Shown here: one piece after another, positions 36,953 to 48,235 of the stretch
Position numbering within the stretch: the stretch's first letter is position 1
How the letters are laid out: every line of letters starts with the position of its first letter
NCBI RefSeq assembly: GCF_013179735.1
Contig: NZ_JABMEG010000002.1
Span: forward strand, 1-64,000
Origin: Permianibacter fluminis
GTDB lineage: Bacteria > Pseudomonadota > Gammaproteobacteria > Enterobacterales > Permianibacteraceae
Length of the DNA stretch: 64,000 bases
Reading direction: 5' to 3'
Made by a program: the position numbers and the translations under genes
The notes under the pieces: generated by a model
The model's input: the letters and a program-made list of their open reading frames with translations, nothing else
The model's database searches: none
What the model was told of the DNA's origin: nothing

Positions 36953-37354
36953 ATGCGTCACCTTTGCAGCGGCCGCGCGTTTTCGCGCACCAGCGCTCAC
37001 CGCAGCGCCATGTTCCGCAACATGGCCAACTCGCTGGTCGAGCACGAAGTTATCCGTACCACCCTGCCGAAAGCCAAAGAGCTGCGTCGCGTTATCGAGC
37101 CGCTGATCACCTTGGCCAAGCAGGACAGCCATGCCAACCGCCGTCTGGCGTTTGACCGCACCCGTTCGAAAGAAACGGTGCAGAAGCTGTTTGCTGAACT
37201 CGGCAAGCGCTATGAAAAGCGCCCGGGCGGCTACATGCGCATTCTGCATGCCGGCTTCCGCACTGGCGACAAAGCGCCGATGGCGATTGTCGAGCTGGTT
37301 GACCGTCCGGCTGTTGATGTCGAGCCGGTAGAAGTCGAAGCGCAGGGCGAGTAA
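36953..37354 (+). CDS. rplQ: 50S ribosomal protein L17
   Basis: L17 lies near the tunnel exit. The 133-residue protein (E. coli 127) has [20 protein letters not shown] and [20 protein letters not shown]. Last gene of the alpha operon and directly followed by an intrinsic terminator. Confidence 0.98.
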   Translation: MRHLCSGRAFSRTSAHRSAMFRNMANSLVEHEVIRTTLPKAKELRRVIEPLITLAKQDSHANRRLAFDRTRSKETVQKLFAELGKRYEKRPGGYMRILHAGFRTGDKAPMAIVELVDRPAVDVEPVEVEAQGE

Positions 37355-37370
37355 TCGTTCCGTGCTGGTC

Positions 37371-37400
37371 GCAAAGAGCCGCTTTCGAGCGGCTTTTTGC
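37371..37400 (+). terminator. Intrinsic terminator of the alpha operon
   Basis: AGCCGCT (37377-37383) pairs with AGCGGCT (37388-37394) around a TTCG tetraloop, extended by GCAAAG/CTTTTTGC, with five T. A classical terminator that closes the ribosomal block. Confidence 0.93.
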
Positions 37401-37501
37401 ATTCTGGTCCCGCGTTCCCTGCCGCCGTCGCCGCGCTGGCGCCGGCCGGCGGAACTTCGTAATCTGTCGGCCACCTCACGGCCCCCACTGAGAGCAGAAC
37501 C

Positions 37502-39232
37502 ATGATCGTGCTCGGACTGTCCGGCGCCCTGCGCCATGACCCTTCGGCAGCGCTGTACATCGACGGCAAACTGGTTGCCGCAGCGGAAGAAGAACGCTTT
37601 ATCCGCGACAAGCACGCCAAGCAAAAATGGCCGCTGCAAGCCGCCAAATTCTGCCTCGACTTTGCCGGCATCAAGCCAGAGCAAGTCGACCGCATTGCCT
37701 TCCCGTTTGATGAAGTCGGCCTGTTTGGCAGCCCGGCGCGCTGGCATTACGCCAAGCGTTACTGGTATGCGCCGGACCGCGCGCTCGATGGCCTGCTCAA
37801 CGGCAACCGCCATTTCCGCCGCAACCGCGACGGCGTCATCGACATGTGCCAGCAGCTCGGCATTCCCAATCCGGCGGCCAAGTTCGTCAGCGTCGAGCAC
37901 CATCTGGCTCACGCCAGCTCGGCTTATCACCTGTCCGGTTTCAAAGAAAAAACCGCGATTCTCGGCATCGATGGCAAAGGCGAGTACGCCACCACGTTTT
38001 TCGGCTACGGCGAAAACGGCAAGATCCACAAGATCAAGGAATTCTACGATCCGGATTCCATCGGTGGCGTTTACGGCGCGCTGACCCAGTTCCTCGGTTT
38101 TGAAATGCTCGATGGCGAATTCAAAGTCATGGGCATGGCGCCGTACGGCAACCCCAAGCGTTTTGATTTCTCGCGGCTGATTTACTGCGACGGCAAAGAT
38201 CTGAAAGTCGATACCACGCTGGTCAACACCATTGGCCTGCGTCGCTACAAAGATGAGAAGGGCACCGGCTATTACTTCTCGCCGAAGCTGATCGAATGGC
38301 TCGGCAAGCCGCGCCATGGCGACGAAATTGACGACCCTTACATCGACTACGCTGCGGCCATGCAGCAGCTGCTGGAAGATGTCACGCTGAAGCTGGTCGA
38401 ACATTATCTCGGCGACATCCTGCGCGAAACCGGCAAGCTGGTGTTTGCCGGCGGCGTTGCGCTCAACGTCAAACTGAATCAGCGTTTGATCGAAATGCCG
38501 AACGTCAAAGAGCTGTTCGTGCAACCGGCCGCTTCCGATGCCGGCACCGCCATCGGCGCGGCCTCATTTGTGGCGCATGAACTCGGTGATCAAGTTGAGC
38601 CGCTGAAGCATGTTTACCTCGGCCCGAAATTCAGCACCGAAGAATGCGTCAAAGCCTGCGAGGCGCATCCGTCCAAGCCGAAATTCACCGTGCTGCCGAA
38701 CGCGATCGAGAAGACTGCGGAAATTCTGGCGCAAGGCAATCCGGTTGCCTGGTTCCAGGGCCGCATGGAGTTCGGTCCGCGCGCGCTCGGCTGCCGCTCG
38801 ATTCTCGGCGATCCGTCGCACCCGGGCATCGCCGAGCAGATCAATCTGCAGATCAAGTACCGCGAACGCTGGCGCCCGTTCTGTCCGTCCATGCTCGACC
38901 GGGCGGCAAAAGACATTTTGCAAACCGAACACCCGGCGCCGTACATGACCTTTGCCTTCAAGGTCGCTGACAAATGGAAAGACAAGATTCCGGAAGTCGT
39001 GCACGTGGACGGTACCGCGCGCGCCCAAGTGGTCAGCAAGGACACCAACCCGCGCTACTACGCGCTGATTGAGCAGCTGGAAAAACTGCGCGGTGTGCCA
39101 GTGATCCTCAACACCTCACTGAACCGCCGTGGCGAACCCATGGTCTGCTCACCGACCGATGCGCTGAACATGTTCTTCGGTTCCGAGCTGCAGTACCTGG
39201 TGATGGAAGACGTACTGGTCACCAAAGTCTGA
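37502..39232 (+). CDS. NodU/TobZ-family carbamoyltransferase
   Basis: Family members make carbamoyl-adenylate from carbamoyl phosphate and ATP and transfer the carbamoyl group to a sugar or antibiotic hydroxyl. The 576-residue protein has the full two-domain layout. The N-terminal Kae1-like domain has LGLSGALRHDPSAAL, SVEHHLAHASSAY with the HxxxH metal ligands (H133/H137), GIDGKGE and VFAGGVALNVKLN. The C-terminal domain has ASDAGTAIGAA, GRMEFGPRALGCRSIL and PVILNTSLNRRGEP. No Nod-factor, antibiotic or polysaccharide gene lies beside it, so its acceptor is unknown. It stands alone between two strong terminators. Confidence 0.88.
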   Translation: MIVLGLSGALRHDPSAALYIDGKLVAAAEEERFIRDKHAKQKWPLQAAKFCLDFAGIKPEQVDRIAFPFDEVGLFGSPARWHYAKRYWYAPDRALDGLLNGNRHFRRNRDGVIDMCQQLGIPNPAAKFVSVEHHLAHASSAYHLSGFKEKTAILGIDGKGEYATTFFGYGENGKIHKIKEFYDPDSIGGVYGALTQFLGFEMLDGEFKVMGMAPYGNPKRFDFSRLIYCDGKDLKVDTTLVNTIGLRRYKDEKGTGYYFSPKLIEWLGKPRHGDEIDDPYIDYAAAMQQLLEDVTLKLVEHYLGDILRETGKLVFAGGVALNVKLNQRLIEMPNVKELFVQPAASDAGTAIGAASFVAHELGDQVEPLKHVYLGPKFSTEECVKACEAHPSKPKFTVLPNAIEKTAEILAQGNPVAWFQGRMEFGPRALGCRSILGDPSHPGIAEQINLQIKYRERWRPFCPSMLDRAAKDILQTEHPAPYMTFAFKVADKWKDKIPEVVHVDGTARAQVVSKDTNPRYYALIEQLEKLRGVPVILNTSLNRRGEPMVCSPTDALNMFFGSELQYLVMEDVLVTKV

Positions 39233-39240
39233 ACACAGTG

Positions 39241-39280
39241 ACACAAAAAGAAACCCGCAACTGCGGGTTTCTTTTTGTGT
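39241..39280. terminator. Symmetric terminator after the carbamoyltransferase gene
   Basis: ACACAAAAAGAAACCCGCA (39241-39259) pairs with its complement at 39262-39280. A- and T-tracts on both sides allow termination in both directions. Confidence 0.92.
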
Positions 39281-39300
39281 GCTGAAAGCAAGGAATAAAA

Positions 39301-39663
39301 ATGCGCTGGTCCAACACCCTGCAAAAAACGCTGTTCTGGCTTGCCTGCGCCACCGTTGCCATCGGTTCGTTAACGCCGGGCGATTCGCTGCCGCCCATCG
39401 GCAGCAACGACAAACTGCTGCACCTGCTTGGCCACGGCGGCCTGGCCTTTCTCGGCGGCTTCGCCTATGCCCGGCGAGTTTGGCTCTTGGTGCCCGCGCT
39501 GGCCGCGTTCGGTGCGTTGCTGGAAGTGCTGCAACTCATGGTGCCCAACCGCTCGTTCGATTGGCTGGACATGGTCGCGAATGTCAGCGGCGTGCTGCTG
39601 GCAACCGCGTTGGTTCAGGCAATTCAGTGGTTCGCTCGACGCAGGGCGGCAAACATTTGCTAG
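39301..39663 (+). CDS. VanZ-like membrane protein
   Basis: The 120-residue protein has about four membrane helices (residues 9-26, 38-55, 60-78 and 92-110) and the VanZ-family pattern NDKLLHLLGHGGLAF ... ALLEVLQLMVPNRSFDWLDMVANVSGVLLG-like. VanZ gives low teicoplanin resistance in enterococci, but most chromosomal relatives have no known role. AAGGAAT precedes the ATG. Not linked to van genes here, so no resistance is inferred. Confidence 0.75.
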   Translation: MRWSNTLQKTLFWLACATVAIGSLTPGDSLPPIGSNDKLLHLLGHGGLAFLGGFAYARRVWLLVPALAAFGALLEVLQLMVPNRSFDWLDMVANVSGVLLATALVQAIQWFARRRAANIC

Positions 39664-39711
39664 CGTGATATTAAGACGGCCCAATCAAGCGATTGCGGAC
39701 TTGGAGCCAAT

Positions 39712-39789
39712 GTAGCCCGGATGCAGCGCAGCGAAATCCGGGATCGCTGAGAACATCCCCGGATTCCATTGCATTTCATCCTGGCTACG
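39712..39789. repeat. Palindromic interspersed repeat, GTAGCCCGGATG type
   Basis: GTAGCCCGGATGCAGCGCAG at the left is mirrored by CATCCTGGCTAC at the right, with an inner CCGGATT/AATCCGG pair. This CCGGAT-rich element type is common between genes in gammaproteobacteria (REP-like). No gene overlaps it. Confidence 0.7.
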
Positions 39790-39817
39790 TTTGCTATCGT
39801 CTGACGGGAGGGAATGG

Positions 39818-40249
39818 CTAGCCCATCGACTGGGCATGCAAAGCGAGAAACTCAATTGCTTGTTGCCTTTCTCTATCAGAGGCCTCTGGGTGACTGCTGG
39901 CGACCTTGAGCGCTTCGGTCAGTAATTTCCGTGTATTGACATCTATCTTTGCATTGAGGATGCGATTCGCCATCCAGAGCGTGTAGAAGACTGGGCGACG
40001 TCGAATCGATGCAACGAGTTGCGGGGTATAGCTCGGGAACGCCTTCTCTAGAAAGTGAACCAAAGGTCCGGGACTTCCAAGATCGTTAGTTGAATAGCGT
40101 TCCATATACTCAAATATGGCAGATGCGGTTTGGGGGTGACTGCGCACATCACCCGCTTCTTCAACAAACGCCGCCAGAGCGTCGATGTGAAATGCATCAT
40201 CAGAGGGGATGATCAAATTTAGTCGACCTTCAAATTCCGATGGATTCAA
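39818..40249 (-). CDS. Small unknown protein, possibly immunity-like
   Basis: A 143-residue soluble, mostly helical protein with no signal peptide or membrane segment. The start is TTG at 40249, with CGGAG six bases upstream; no ATG fits the frame upstream. The pattern LVASIRRRPVFYTLWMANRILN resembles a motif I recall from small immunity-type proteins of polymorphic toxin systems. That link is weak, and no toxin gene is visible nearby. Codon use is more AT-rich than neighbouring genes, and palindromic repeats flank both sides, which suggests a mobile or recently gained gene. Confidence 0.6.
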   Translation of the reverse strand: MNPSEFEGRLNLIIPSDDAFHIDALAAFVEEAGDVRSHPQTASAIFEYMERYSTNDLGSPGPLVHFLEKAFPSYTPQLVASIRRRPVFYTLWMANRILNAKIDVNTRKLLTEALKVASSHPEASDRERQQAIEFLALHAQSMG

Positions 40250-40626
40250 TAGCGGCTCCGAAAAAATGCTAATCCCGAGCTAAGAGGCATTGCGACGCGT
40301 AGCAAAGTCCCAGCTCGGTAGGTTGGGCTGATTAGCTCAACAATTTAGCATCAGCGCGAGAAACGGTCTTGGGCCTCGCTGTCCTTAGCCCAACCTACAA
40401 CTGACCTTCAACGAAGACTTTCGGCAGAAATCGGAAAGTCCTCCTCTGGCCGGAAGCTGCCACCCAGAGCCATGGCTGCCCCGGCCAGTTAGTTTGGGTG
40501 GCCGGCAGTCACCGGTCAATTAAACCTGTGGCTGCCGTGGTTCGGACGATGAACCAATCACCACTGATATGAAAAAGTAAAGGCCGCTGAGCAGCTTTTC
40601 CTTTTCAACCAACCAGCAACCCGATT
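40250..40626. other. Gene-free stretch between unknown gene and uvrA
   Basis: 377 bases without a supported gene. It holds a palindromic repeat (40318-40398), then a region with a loose inverted repeat (CTGCCACCCA near 40457 and TGGGTGG near 40496) that may be a decayed repeat, and finally an imperfect hairpin at 40569-40606 that could end uvrA transcription. Confidence 0.6.
40318..40398. repeat. Palindromic interspersed repeat, GTAGGTTGGGCT type
   Basis: Perfect 12-base inverted arms GTAGGTTGGGCT (40318-40329) and AGCCCAACCTAC (40387-40398) enclose 57 bases. This arm sequence is a known widespread intergenic repeat type in gammaproteobacteria. Confidence 0.75.
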
Positions 40627-43491
<2,865 letters not shown>

Positions 43492-43568
43492 GCGTATCGG
43501 TTCTGCCGGAAGCCTATGTGGAAAGGCGTGGGTGGGGAAACGCCGCGCCGGGGCGGCGCAGCAAAAGC

Positions 43569-43577
43569 TGGTACTAT
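43569..43577 (+). promoter_or_regulatory. Possible extended -10 promoter for the MFS gene
   Basis: TGGTACTAT has the TGn extension and a TACTAT -10, about 55 bases before the MFS start; no -35 is recognisable. Weak call. Confidence 0.3.
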
Positions 43578-43638
43578 AGCGGCCCGGTTGAATCCGCGCC
43601 CGGTTCCTAGTTTATCCGTAAATGCATGTAGATTCGGT

Positions 43639-44997
43639 ATGACTCCTGACACCCGTCTGACAGCAGTGGAACGTCGCGCCGCGTTTACGCTCGCCGCGAT
43701 CATTGCGTTCCGCATGCTCGGCCTTTTCATGTTGCTGCCGGTCATGACCACCTATGGCGCCAGCCTGCACGGGTATACCCCAACCCTGGCCGGGCTGGCC
43801 GTCGGGATTTACGGTTTCTCGCAGGCCTGTTTCCAGATTCCGCTCGGCCGGCTGTCCGATACGTGGGGCCGGCGCCGGGTGATCACCCTCGGCTTGCTGT
43901 TGTTCGCACTGGGCGCGCTGGTCGCCGCGCTGTCGGACTCCATTTACGGGGTCATTGTCGGCCGCGCCATTCAAGGCGCCGGAGCTGTCTCCAGTGCGGT
44001 GATGGCGCTGGCTGCCGACCTGACTGACGAACGCCGGCGCAGCAAGGTCATGGCAATCATTGGCATGACCATCGGTGCCGCCTTCATCCTGGCGTTTCTT
44101 GGCGGGCCGCTGCTGGCGAGTCTCGGCGGCCTTGCAGCCGTGTTCTGGGCGACTGTCGGGTTGGCGCTGATCGGCCTGTTGATCACCCACACCGCGTTGC
44201 CGACGGCGCAGACGGCGGTCGCTGCCGGCGACGGCCAAGCTCGCTGGGCGACGCTATGGCCGCTGCTGCGCGCGGGCGATCTGCCGCGTCTGGCCGTTGG
44301 CATCTTCGTGCTGCACTTTGTCATGACGGCAATGTTCATGGTGGTGCCGCAGAAACTGATCGGGTTTGGCATTGGCCGGGCCGACCATGCCCATATCTAT
44401 TTGCCCGTGTTGATAGCCGGTGCGCTGTTGATGGCGCCGCTGCTGCGGCTCGCCGAAAAACGCAGCTGGCACAAACCGATTCTGCTCGGTTGCGTGCTGC
44501 TGATGGCAATCGCGCTGGCCATGCTCGCGCTGCCGTCACTGCCGGTGCTGGTCGCCGGTCTGGCGCTGTATTTTCTGGCGTTCAACTGGCTGGAAGCGTC
44601 ATTGCCGTCCTGGCTGTCGCGCATTGTCCCGGCCGGTCACAAAGGAACCGCGATGGGGTTTTACGCCAGCGCGCAATTTCTCGGTGCGTTTGTCGGTGGC
44701 GCGTTCGGCGGCATCGTGCTGCAACACGCCGGTGCCGGCATGGTGCTGGCGCTGGCCGGTGCCGCCGCCTTGCTCTGGTGCCTGATCGCCATCTGGCAAC
44801 AACCGTTGCCGCATTGGCAGGCGCTGCAGTTGCGCGCGCCTGAAGAGAGCCTGGCCGAACTGGCAACGCGCATGCAGGCGCTGGATGGTGTGATTGACGT
44901 GATCCTGCGGCCCGAGCAACAAACCGTCGAGCTGCGCTATGACGCGCGTCGGCTCAGCGAGCGCGAACTGAAAGAATTGACGGCGCGGCCGTCCTGA
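43639..44997 (+). CDS. YajR-like major facilitator superfamily transporter
   Basis: The 452-residue protein has twelve predicted membrane helices with MFS motif A, GRLSDTWGRRRVI, between TM2 and TM3, and motif-C-like GPLLASLGG. The last about 60 residues (MQALDGVIDVILRPEQQTVELRYD) look like the soluble YAM domain of E. coli YajR, which has nearly the same length (454). Substrate unknown; proton-driven drug efflux is the usual guess. The uvrA-MFS-ssb order is common in gammaproteobacteria. An in-frame extension to 43456 overlaps uvrA and is rejected. Confidence 0.85.
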   Translation: MTPDTRLTAVERRAAFTLAAIIAFRMLGLFMLLPVMTTYGASLHGYTPTLAGLAVGIYGFSQACFQIPLGRLSDTWGRRRVITLGLLLFALGALVAALSDSIYGVIVGRAIQGAGAVSSAVMALAADLTDERRRSKVMAIIGMTIGAAFILAFLGGPLLASLGGLAAVFWATVGLALIGLLITHTALPTAQTAVAAGDGQARWATLWPLLRAGDLPRLAVGIFVLHFVMTAMFMVVPQKLIGFGIGRADHAHIYLPVLIAGALLMAPLLRLAEKRSWHKPILLGCVLLMAIALAMLALPSLPVLVAGLALYFLAFNWLEASLPSWLSRIVPAGHKGTAMGFYASAQFLGAFVGGAFGGIVLQHAGAGMVLALAGAAALLWCLIAIWQQPLPHWQALQLRAPEESLAELATRMQALDGVIDVILRPEQQTVELRYDARRLSERELKELTARPS

Positions 44998-45004
44998 CGG
45001 AAAC

Positions 45005-45026
45005 GTCACCGAGCGGCCTCGGTGAC
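45005..45026. terminator. Hairpin between convergent MFS and kinase genes
   Basis: GTCACCGAG (45005-45013) pairs perfectly with CTCGGTGAC (45018-45026) around CGGC. No U-run on either strand; it lies eight bases after the MFS stop. Confidence 0.5.
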
Positions 45027-45093
45027 ATAAGCACGAGCAACCCTCTTCGCGGCGTCATCTGACTGACGTTTACGGATTGGCCAGTTGTGATTT

Positions 45094-45149
45094 GCCTTTC
45101 ACAACAGCCTATTTACGACACGCTATTCACAACAAGCTATTCACAACAG
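45094..45149. repeat. Degenerate 14-bp tandem repeat at the kinase 3' end
   Basis: Two exact GCTATTCACAACA units (45122-45134 and 45136-45148) follow two degenerate ones (GCCTTTCACAACA and GCCTATTTACGACA). The last unit contains the stop codon of the kinase gene. Confidence 0.7.
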
Positions 45150-46676
45150 GCTCAGCGGCAACCGCACTTCAGCGATGCAGCCCGGCCCATCGTTTCGATT
45201 GCGCAATTGCAGCGTACCGTCATGGGCCTCGGCGATCTGCCGACTCAGCACCAAGCCAATGCCAGAACCGCCCGCCTTGGTCGAATAAAACGGCACAAAC
45301 AGGTTAGCGCTGTTGCCAAGGCCGGGGCCGTGATCACGAATTTGCAAACGCAACTGCTGGCGGTCGACATCGGCCAGCAGTTCGATCGGCGCCGGGGCAG
45401 CCGCCATGGCTTCGCGGGCATTTTTCAGCAAATTGATCAGCAGTTGTTCCAGTTGCACCGGGTCGGCAAACAGCGTTACCGCCGGTTCCGGCAACTGCAT
45501 CTGCAGCGGAGTTTCCGGCAGCAGCGCCGGTAGCCGGGCCAGCAAGTCCCGGACACTTATCGGGCGCTTGTTGGGTGGTGGCAACCGGGCCAGATCCGCG
45601 TAGCGGCGAATGAATTCCGTCAGGCTTTGCGCGCGCAGGTGTATCACCTGTAGACCTTCCTGCAAATCGTCACGGAGCGAGGCGAGCGCGTCGCCGCTGC
45701 TTGCCATTGCTTTTTCATGGGACGTATCGATTGCAAAGGACGTATCGGCTACACCGGAAGCGTCTGCTGTAACGGAAGAATCTGCTGTAGTGGAAAAGTC
45801 TGCTGCACGTGATGCGCTTGCTTTGCTGAACGCATTGGTGGCGCTATCTGACGTTGCGGGCGCGGTGCTCGACGTAGCGGCCAACAAACTTTGCAGGCTG
45901 GCGCTGACCGACGCGATCGGTGCCAACGAGTTGTTCACTTCATGGCTCAGCACCCGGATCAACCGTTTCCAGGCATTCAGCTCTTCGGCGCGCAGCACCC
46001 GCTTCAAATCGGTGACAAACAGCAGTTGCTGCGGCTGGCCCTGTTCCATGAAAATTTCCGACTGCACGCGCCAGATGCCAGTGGCGCCAGCGAACTCATG
46101 ATCCATTACTCGCTGGCCTGCTTCCGCCAGCAAGGGCAGCACACCCAATTCGCTCGCCGGGCGTTGCTGCAGCGCGGGCCAGTCGGCGCCGAGCAGCTGG
46201 CACGCCGCGGGATTGGCCAGGGTCAGCCGCTGCTGCGGATCAAACGCCAAAATGGCGACATCGATATCGCGGATCACTTTGTCGAGCAGGCGCTGGGTTT
46301 CTTCTGTGCGCAGCCGCTGATCGCGCAGACGCCGCGCCAGGCTGTTGATTTCCTGCACCAGCTCGCCGTAACCGCCGGCATCGCCTTGAACCCGGCCGCG
46401 CAAACTGAAATCGCCCAGCCGCACCGCCTCAACCAGATTGCTCAGCATGCGCCATTGGTTCGCCAGCCGTTGCCGTAACACCCAGGCACTGCCGAGCCAG
46501 AGCAAGGTCACCAGTACCGTCAGCAGCAAACGCGGATGCAGCGACAGCAGTGGCTGCGACCACAGCAGCCAACACAGTGCAGCAACCGCTGGCGCACCGG
46601 CGGCTAGCACCAGCAATGCCAGCCGGGTTTCCAGCGCCGAAAACCAGCGCGATTGCAACGCGGCGAGCGCTTTCAC
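45141..46676 (-). CDS. NtrY-like sensor histidine kinase
   Basis: A 511-residue membrane kinase. Two helices at residues 13-50 leave little or no periplasmic loop, so it probably senses at the membrane or in the cytosol. A HAMP-like segment (about 60-110) and a PAS domain (about 115-225) follow. The H-box RVLSHEVNNSLAPI puts the phosphorylated His at 245. The ATPase lobe has LLKNAREA (N box), DHGPGLG (G1) and GGSGIGLVLSRQI (G2). An odd insert of about 68 residues (266-333) splits the two dimerisation helices and holds five ADxSxx repeats. GTG 46676 overlaps the regulator stop (GTGA). Partner of the regulator upstream. Confidence 0.88.
   Translation of the reverse strand: MKALAALQSRWFSALETRLALLVLAAGAPAVAALCWLLWSQPLLSLHPRLLLTVLVTLLWLGSAWVLRQRLANQWRMLSNLVEAVRLGDFSLRGRVQGDAGGYGELVQEINSLARRLRDQRLRTEETQRLLDKVIRDIDVAILAFDPQQRLTLANPAACQLLGADWPALQQRPASELGVLPLLAEAGQRVMDHEFAGATGIWRVQSEIFMEQGQPQQLLFVTDLKRVLRAEELNAWKRLIRVLSHEVNNSLAPIASVSASLQSLLAATSSTAPATSDSATNAFSKASASRAADFSTTADSSVTADASGVADTSFAIDTSHEKAMASSGDALASLRDDLQEGLQVIHLRAQSLTEFIRRYADLARLPPPNKRPISVRDLLARLPALLPETPLQMQLPEPAVTLFADPVQLEQLLINLLKNAREAMAAAPAPIELLADVDRQQLRLQIRDHGPGLGNSANLFVPFYSTKAGGSGIGLVLSRQIAEAHDGTLQLRNRNDGPGCIAEVRLPLSLL
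45714..45803 (-). repeat. Five 18-bp units encoding ADxSxx hexapeptides
   Basis: Read on the minus strand, residues 292-321 of the kinase are ADFSTT, ADSSVT, ADASGV, ADTSFA and IDTSHE. The DNA units keep the GCAGAY...TCC framework every 18 bases. The repeat lies in the loop between the two dimerisation/phosphotransfer helices. Confidence 0.85.
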
Positions 46677-48073
46677 AGCTGAAATTTTTCCAGCCGGCGA
46701 TAAAACGCCGAACGGCTCAGCCCTAGGGCCTTGGCGGCGGCCATGGCATTGCCATCGTGTTTTTTCAGTGCGGCGGTCAGCAGCTGCCTTTCCACTTCGT
46801 CCAGCGTCAAACCGGACCAGTCCGGTGCGGCGGTTGCGGCGGCAGCGCCAGTGGCTGCCGCGTTTACGTGGCCGTGGCCTGCCGGTTCCGGCAGCGCCAA
46901 ATCGCTGCGCTGGATTTGCTGGCCGCGTGCCAGCAGCACTGCGCGTTCCAGACAATGGCGCAATTCGCGGACGTTGCCCGGCCAATAATGTTCGCGCAGC
47001 GCAGCACGGGCGTCGGTGGCAAGCGTGAGCTGGTCGCGCTGATACTTGTTGGCGTAAAGCTGACAGAAATGATCCGCCAGCAGATCGATGTCGCTGTCGC
47101 GCTCACGCAGTGCCGGCACGTGCAGCTCAATGCCGTTCAGCCGATACAACAAGTCCTGGCGAAACTTGCCATCGCGCACCAGCGCCGGCAAATCGGCGTT
47201 GGTCGCCGCAATGATGCGGACATCGACATGCTGACTGCGACTGCTGCCCACTTTCTCAAATTGGCCGCTCTCCAGCACGCGCAGCAACTTGGCCTGCTGC
47301 GGTAACGGCAGGTTGCCGACTTCATCGAGAAACAGGGTGCCACCATCGGCCAGCTCGAAGCGACCGAGCCGGGTTTCCTTGGCATCGGTGAAGGCGCCTT
47401 TTTGATGACCGAACAATTCGCTTTCAAACAAATTTTCCGGTATCGCACCCATGTTGACATTGACCAGGCTGCGGGCATGGCGGGCCGAATGCTGATGCAG
47501 CCACTGCGCCAACTGACTTTTGCCGGTGCCGTTTTCGCCGGTCAACAAAATATTGATGTCGGTGCCGGCCACACTGGCGGCTTTCTTCATCAGCTGCTGC
47601 ATCGGCGCCGATTGTCCGAGCCAGCTGTCGTGCTGGGCGGCCTGTTTCAGCAGCGCGTTTTCCTGGCTCAGCCGGGCGCTGCCGCGGCGCTCGCTACCGA
47701 GCTGAATCAGGTTGTGGATGATGGTGTTCAGCCGGGTGTTGTCCCACGGCTTTTCAATGAAGTCATTGGCGCCACTGCGCATCGCGCTGACCGCAATGTC
47801 GATGGTGCCCCAACCGGTCATGGCGACAATCGGCAGATCGGTATCCAGCGCGCGCACGGCGCGGATCAACGCCATGCCTTCATTGCCGGATGTGGTGTCA
47901 CGATCGTAATTCAGATCCATCAACAGCAAGGCGTAATCGGATTTTTTCAGCGCGGCCAATGCCTCGGCGGGCGTGCTGACGGTGTCGCAGCGATAGCCGG
48001 CCGCTTTCAGCTGCAGGCGCAGTGCGCTCAATACACTGCTGTCGTCATCGGCTATCAGGATCGTGGCAGTCAT
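46673..48073 (-). CDS. NtrC-family sigma54-dependent response regulator
   Basis: A 466-residue activator. The receiver (1-120) has acidic D9-D11, phospho-acceptor D53 in LLMDLNYD and K108. The AAA+ domain (about 150-370) has Walker A GENGTGKS at 179-186, Walker B GGTLFLD at 244-250 and the sigma54 contact loop GAFTDA at 226-231, in place of the classical GAFTGA. An Ala-rich linker (399-417) leads to a Fis-type helix-turn-helix (about 426-463). It should drive sigma54 promoters when phosphorylated by the kinase that overlaps its stop. The near-consensus sigma54 promoter at 53002 heads the same gene row, so autogenous control of the exporter is inferred. Confidence 0.92.
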   Translation of the reverse strand: MTATILIADDDSSVLSALRLQLKAAGYRCDTVSTPAEALAALKKSDYALLLMDLNYDRDTTSGNEGMALIRAVRALDTDLPIVAMTGWGTIDIAVSAMRSGANDFIEKPWDNTRLNTIIHNLIQLGSERRGSARLSQENALLKQAAQHDSWLGQSAPMQQLMKKAASVAGTDINILLTGENGTGKSQLAQWLHQHSARHARSLVNVNMGAIPENLFESELFGHQKGAFTDAKETRLGRFELADGGTLFLDEVGNLPLPQQAKLLRVLESGQFEKVGSSRSQHVDVRIIAATNADLPALVRDGKFRQDLLYRLNGIELHVPALRERDSDIDLLADHFCQLYANKYQRDQLTLATDARAALREHYWPGNVRELRHCLERAVLLARGQQIQRSDLALPEPAGHGHVNAAATGAAAATAAPDWSGLTLDEVERQLLTAALKKHDGNAMAAAKALGLSRSAFYRRLEKFQL

Positions 48074-48088
48074 GCGTATTCCAAAGAA

Positions 48089-48109
48089 ATCGGGCGCCGA
48101 GCGCCCGAT
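48089..48109 (-). promoter_or_regulatory. Hairpin 15 bases before the regulator start
   Basis: ATCGGGCGC (48089-48097) pairs perfectly with GCGCCCGAT (48101-48109). On the minus strand TTTCTTT follows, so it could attenuate transcription into the regulator or affect its weak ribosome-binding site. Confidence 0.5.
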
Positions 48110-48235
48110 GCGTTACCGTTTCTGATCACGGCAGCAATTCCGGCCACCGGATATTCCAGCAATTGGCACCGAGCAACCGGTCTGGCGATGTGTCATGCAG
48201 CGGTGATTAATTCACTGCGGCCGATTCATCTTACT

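Noticed and set aside
43492-43638. LexA (SOS) box upstream of uvrA
   Set aside because: I searched for CTG-N10-CAG with an AT-rich centre and saw none in the gap; only a TACTATAG stretch is present.
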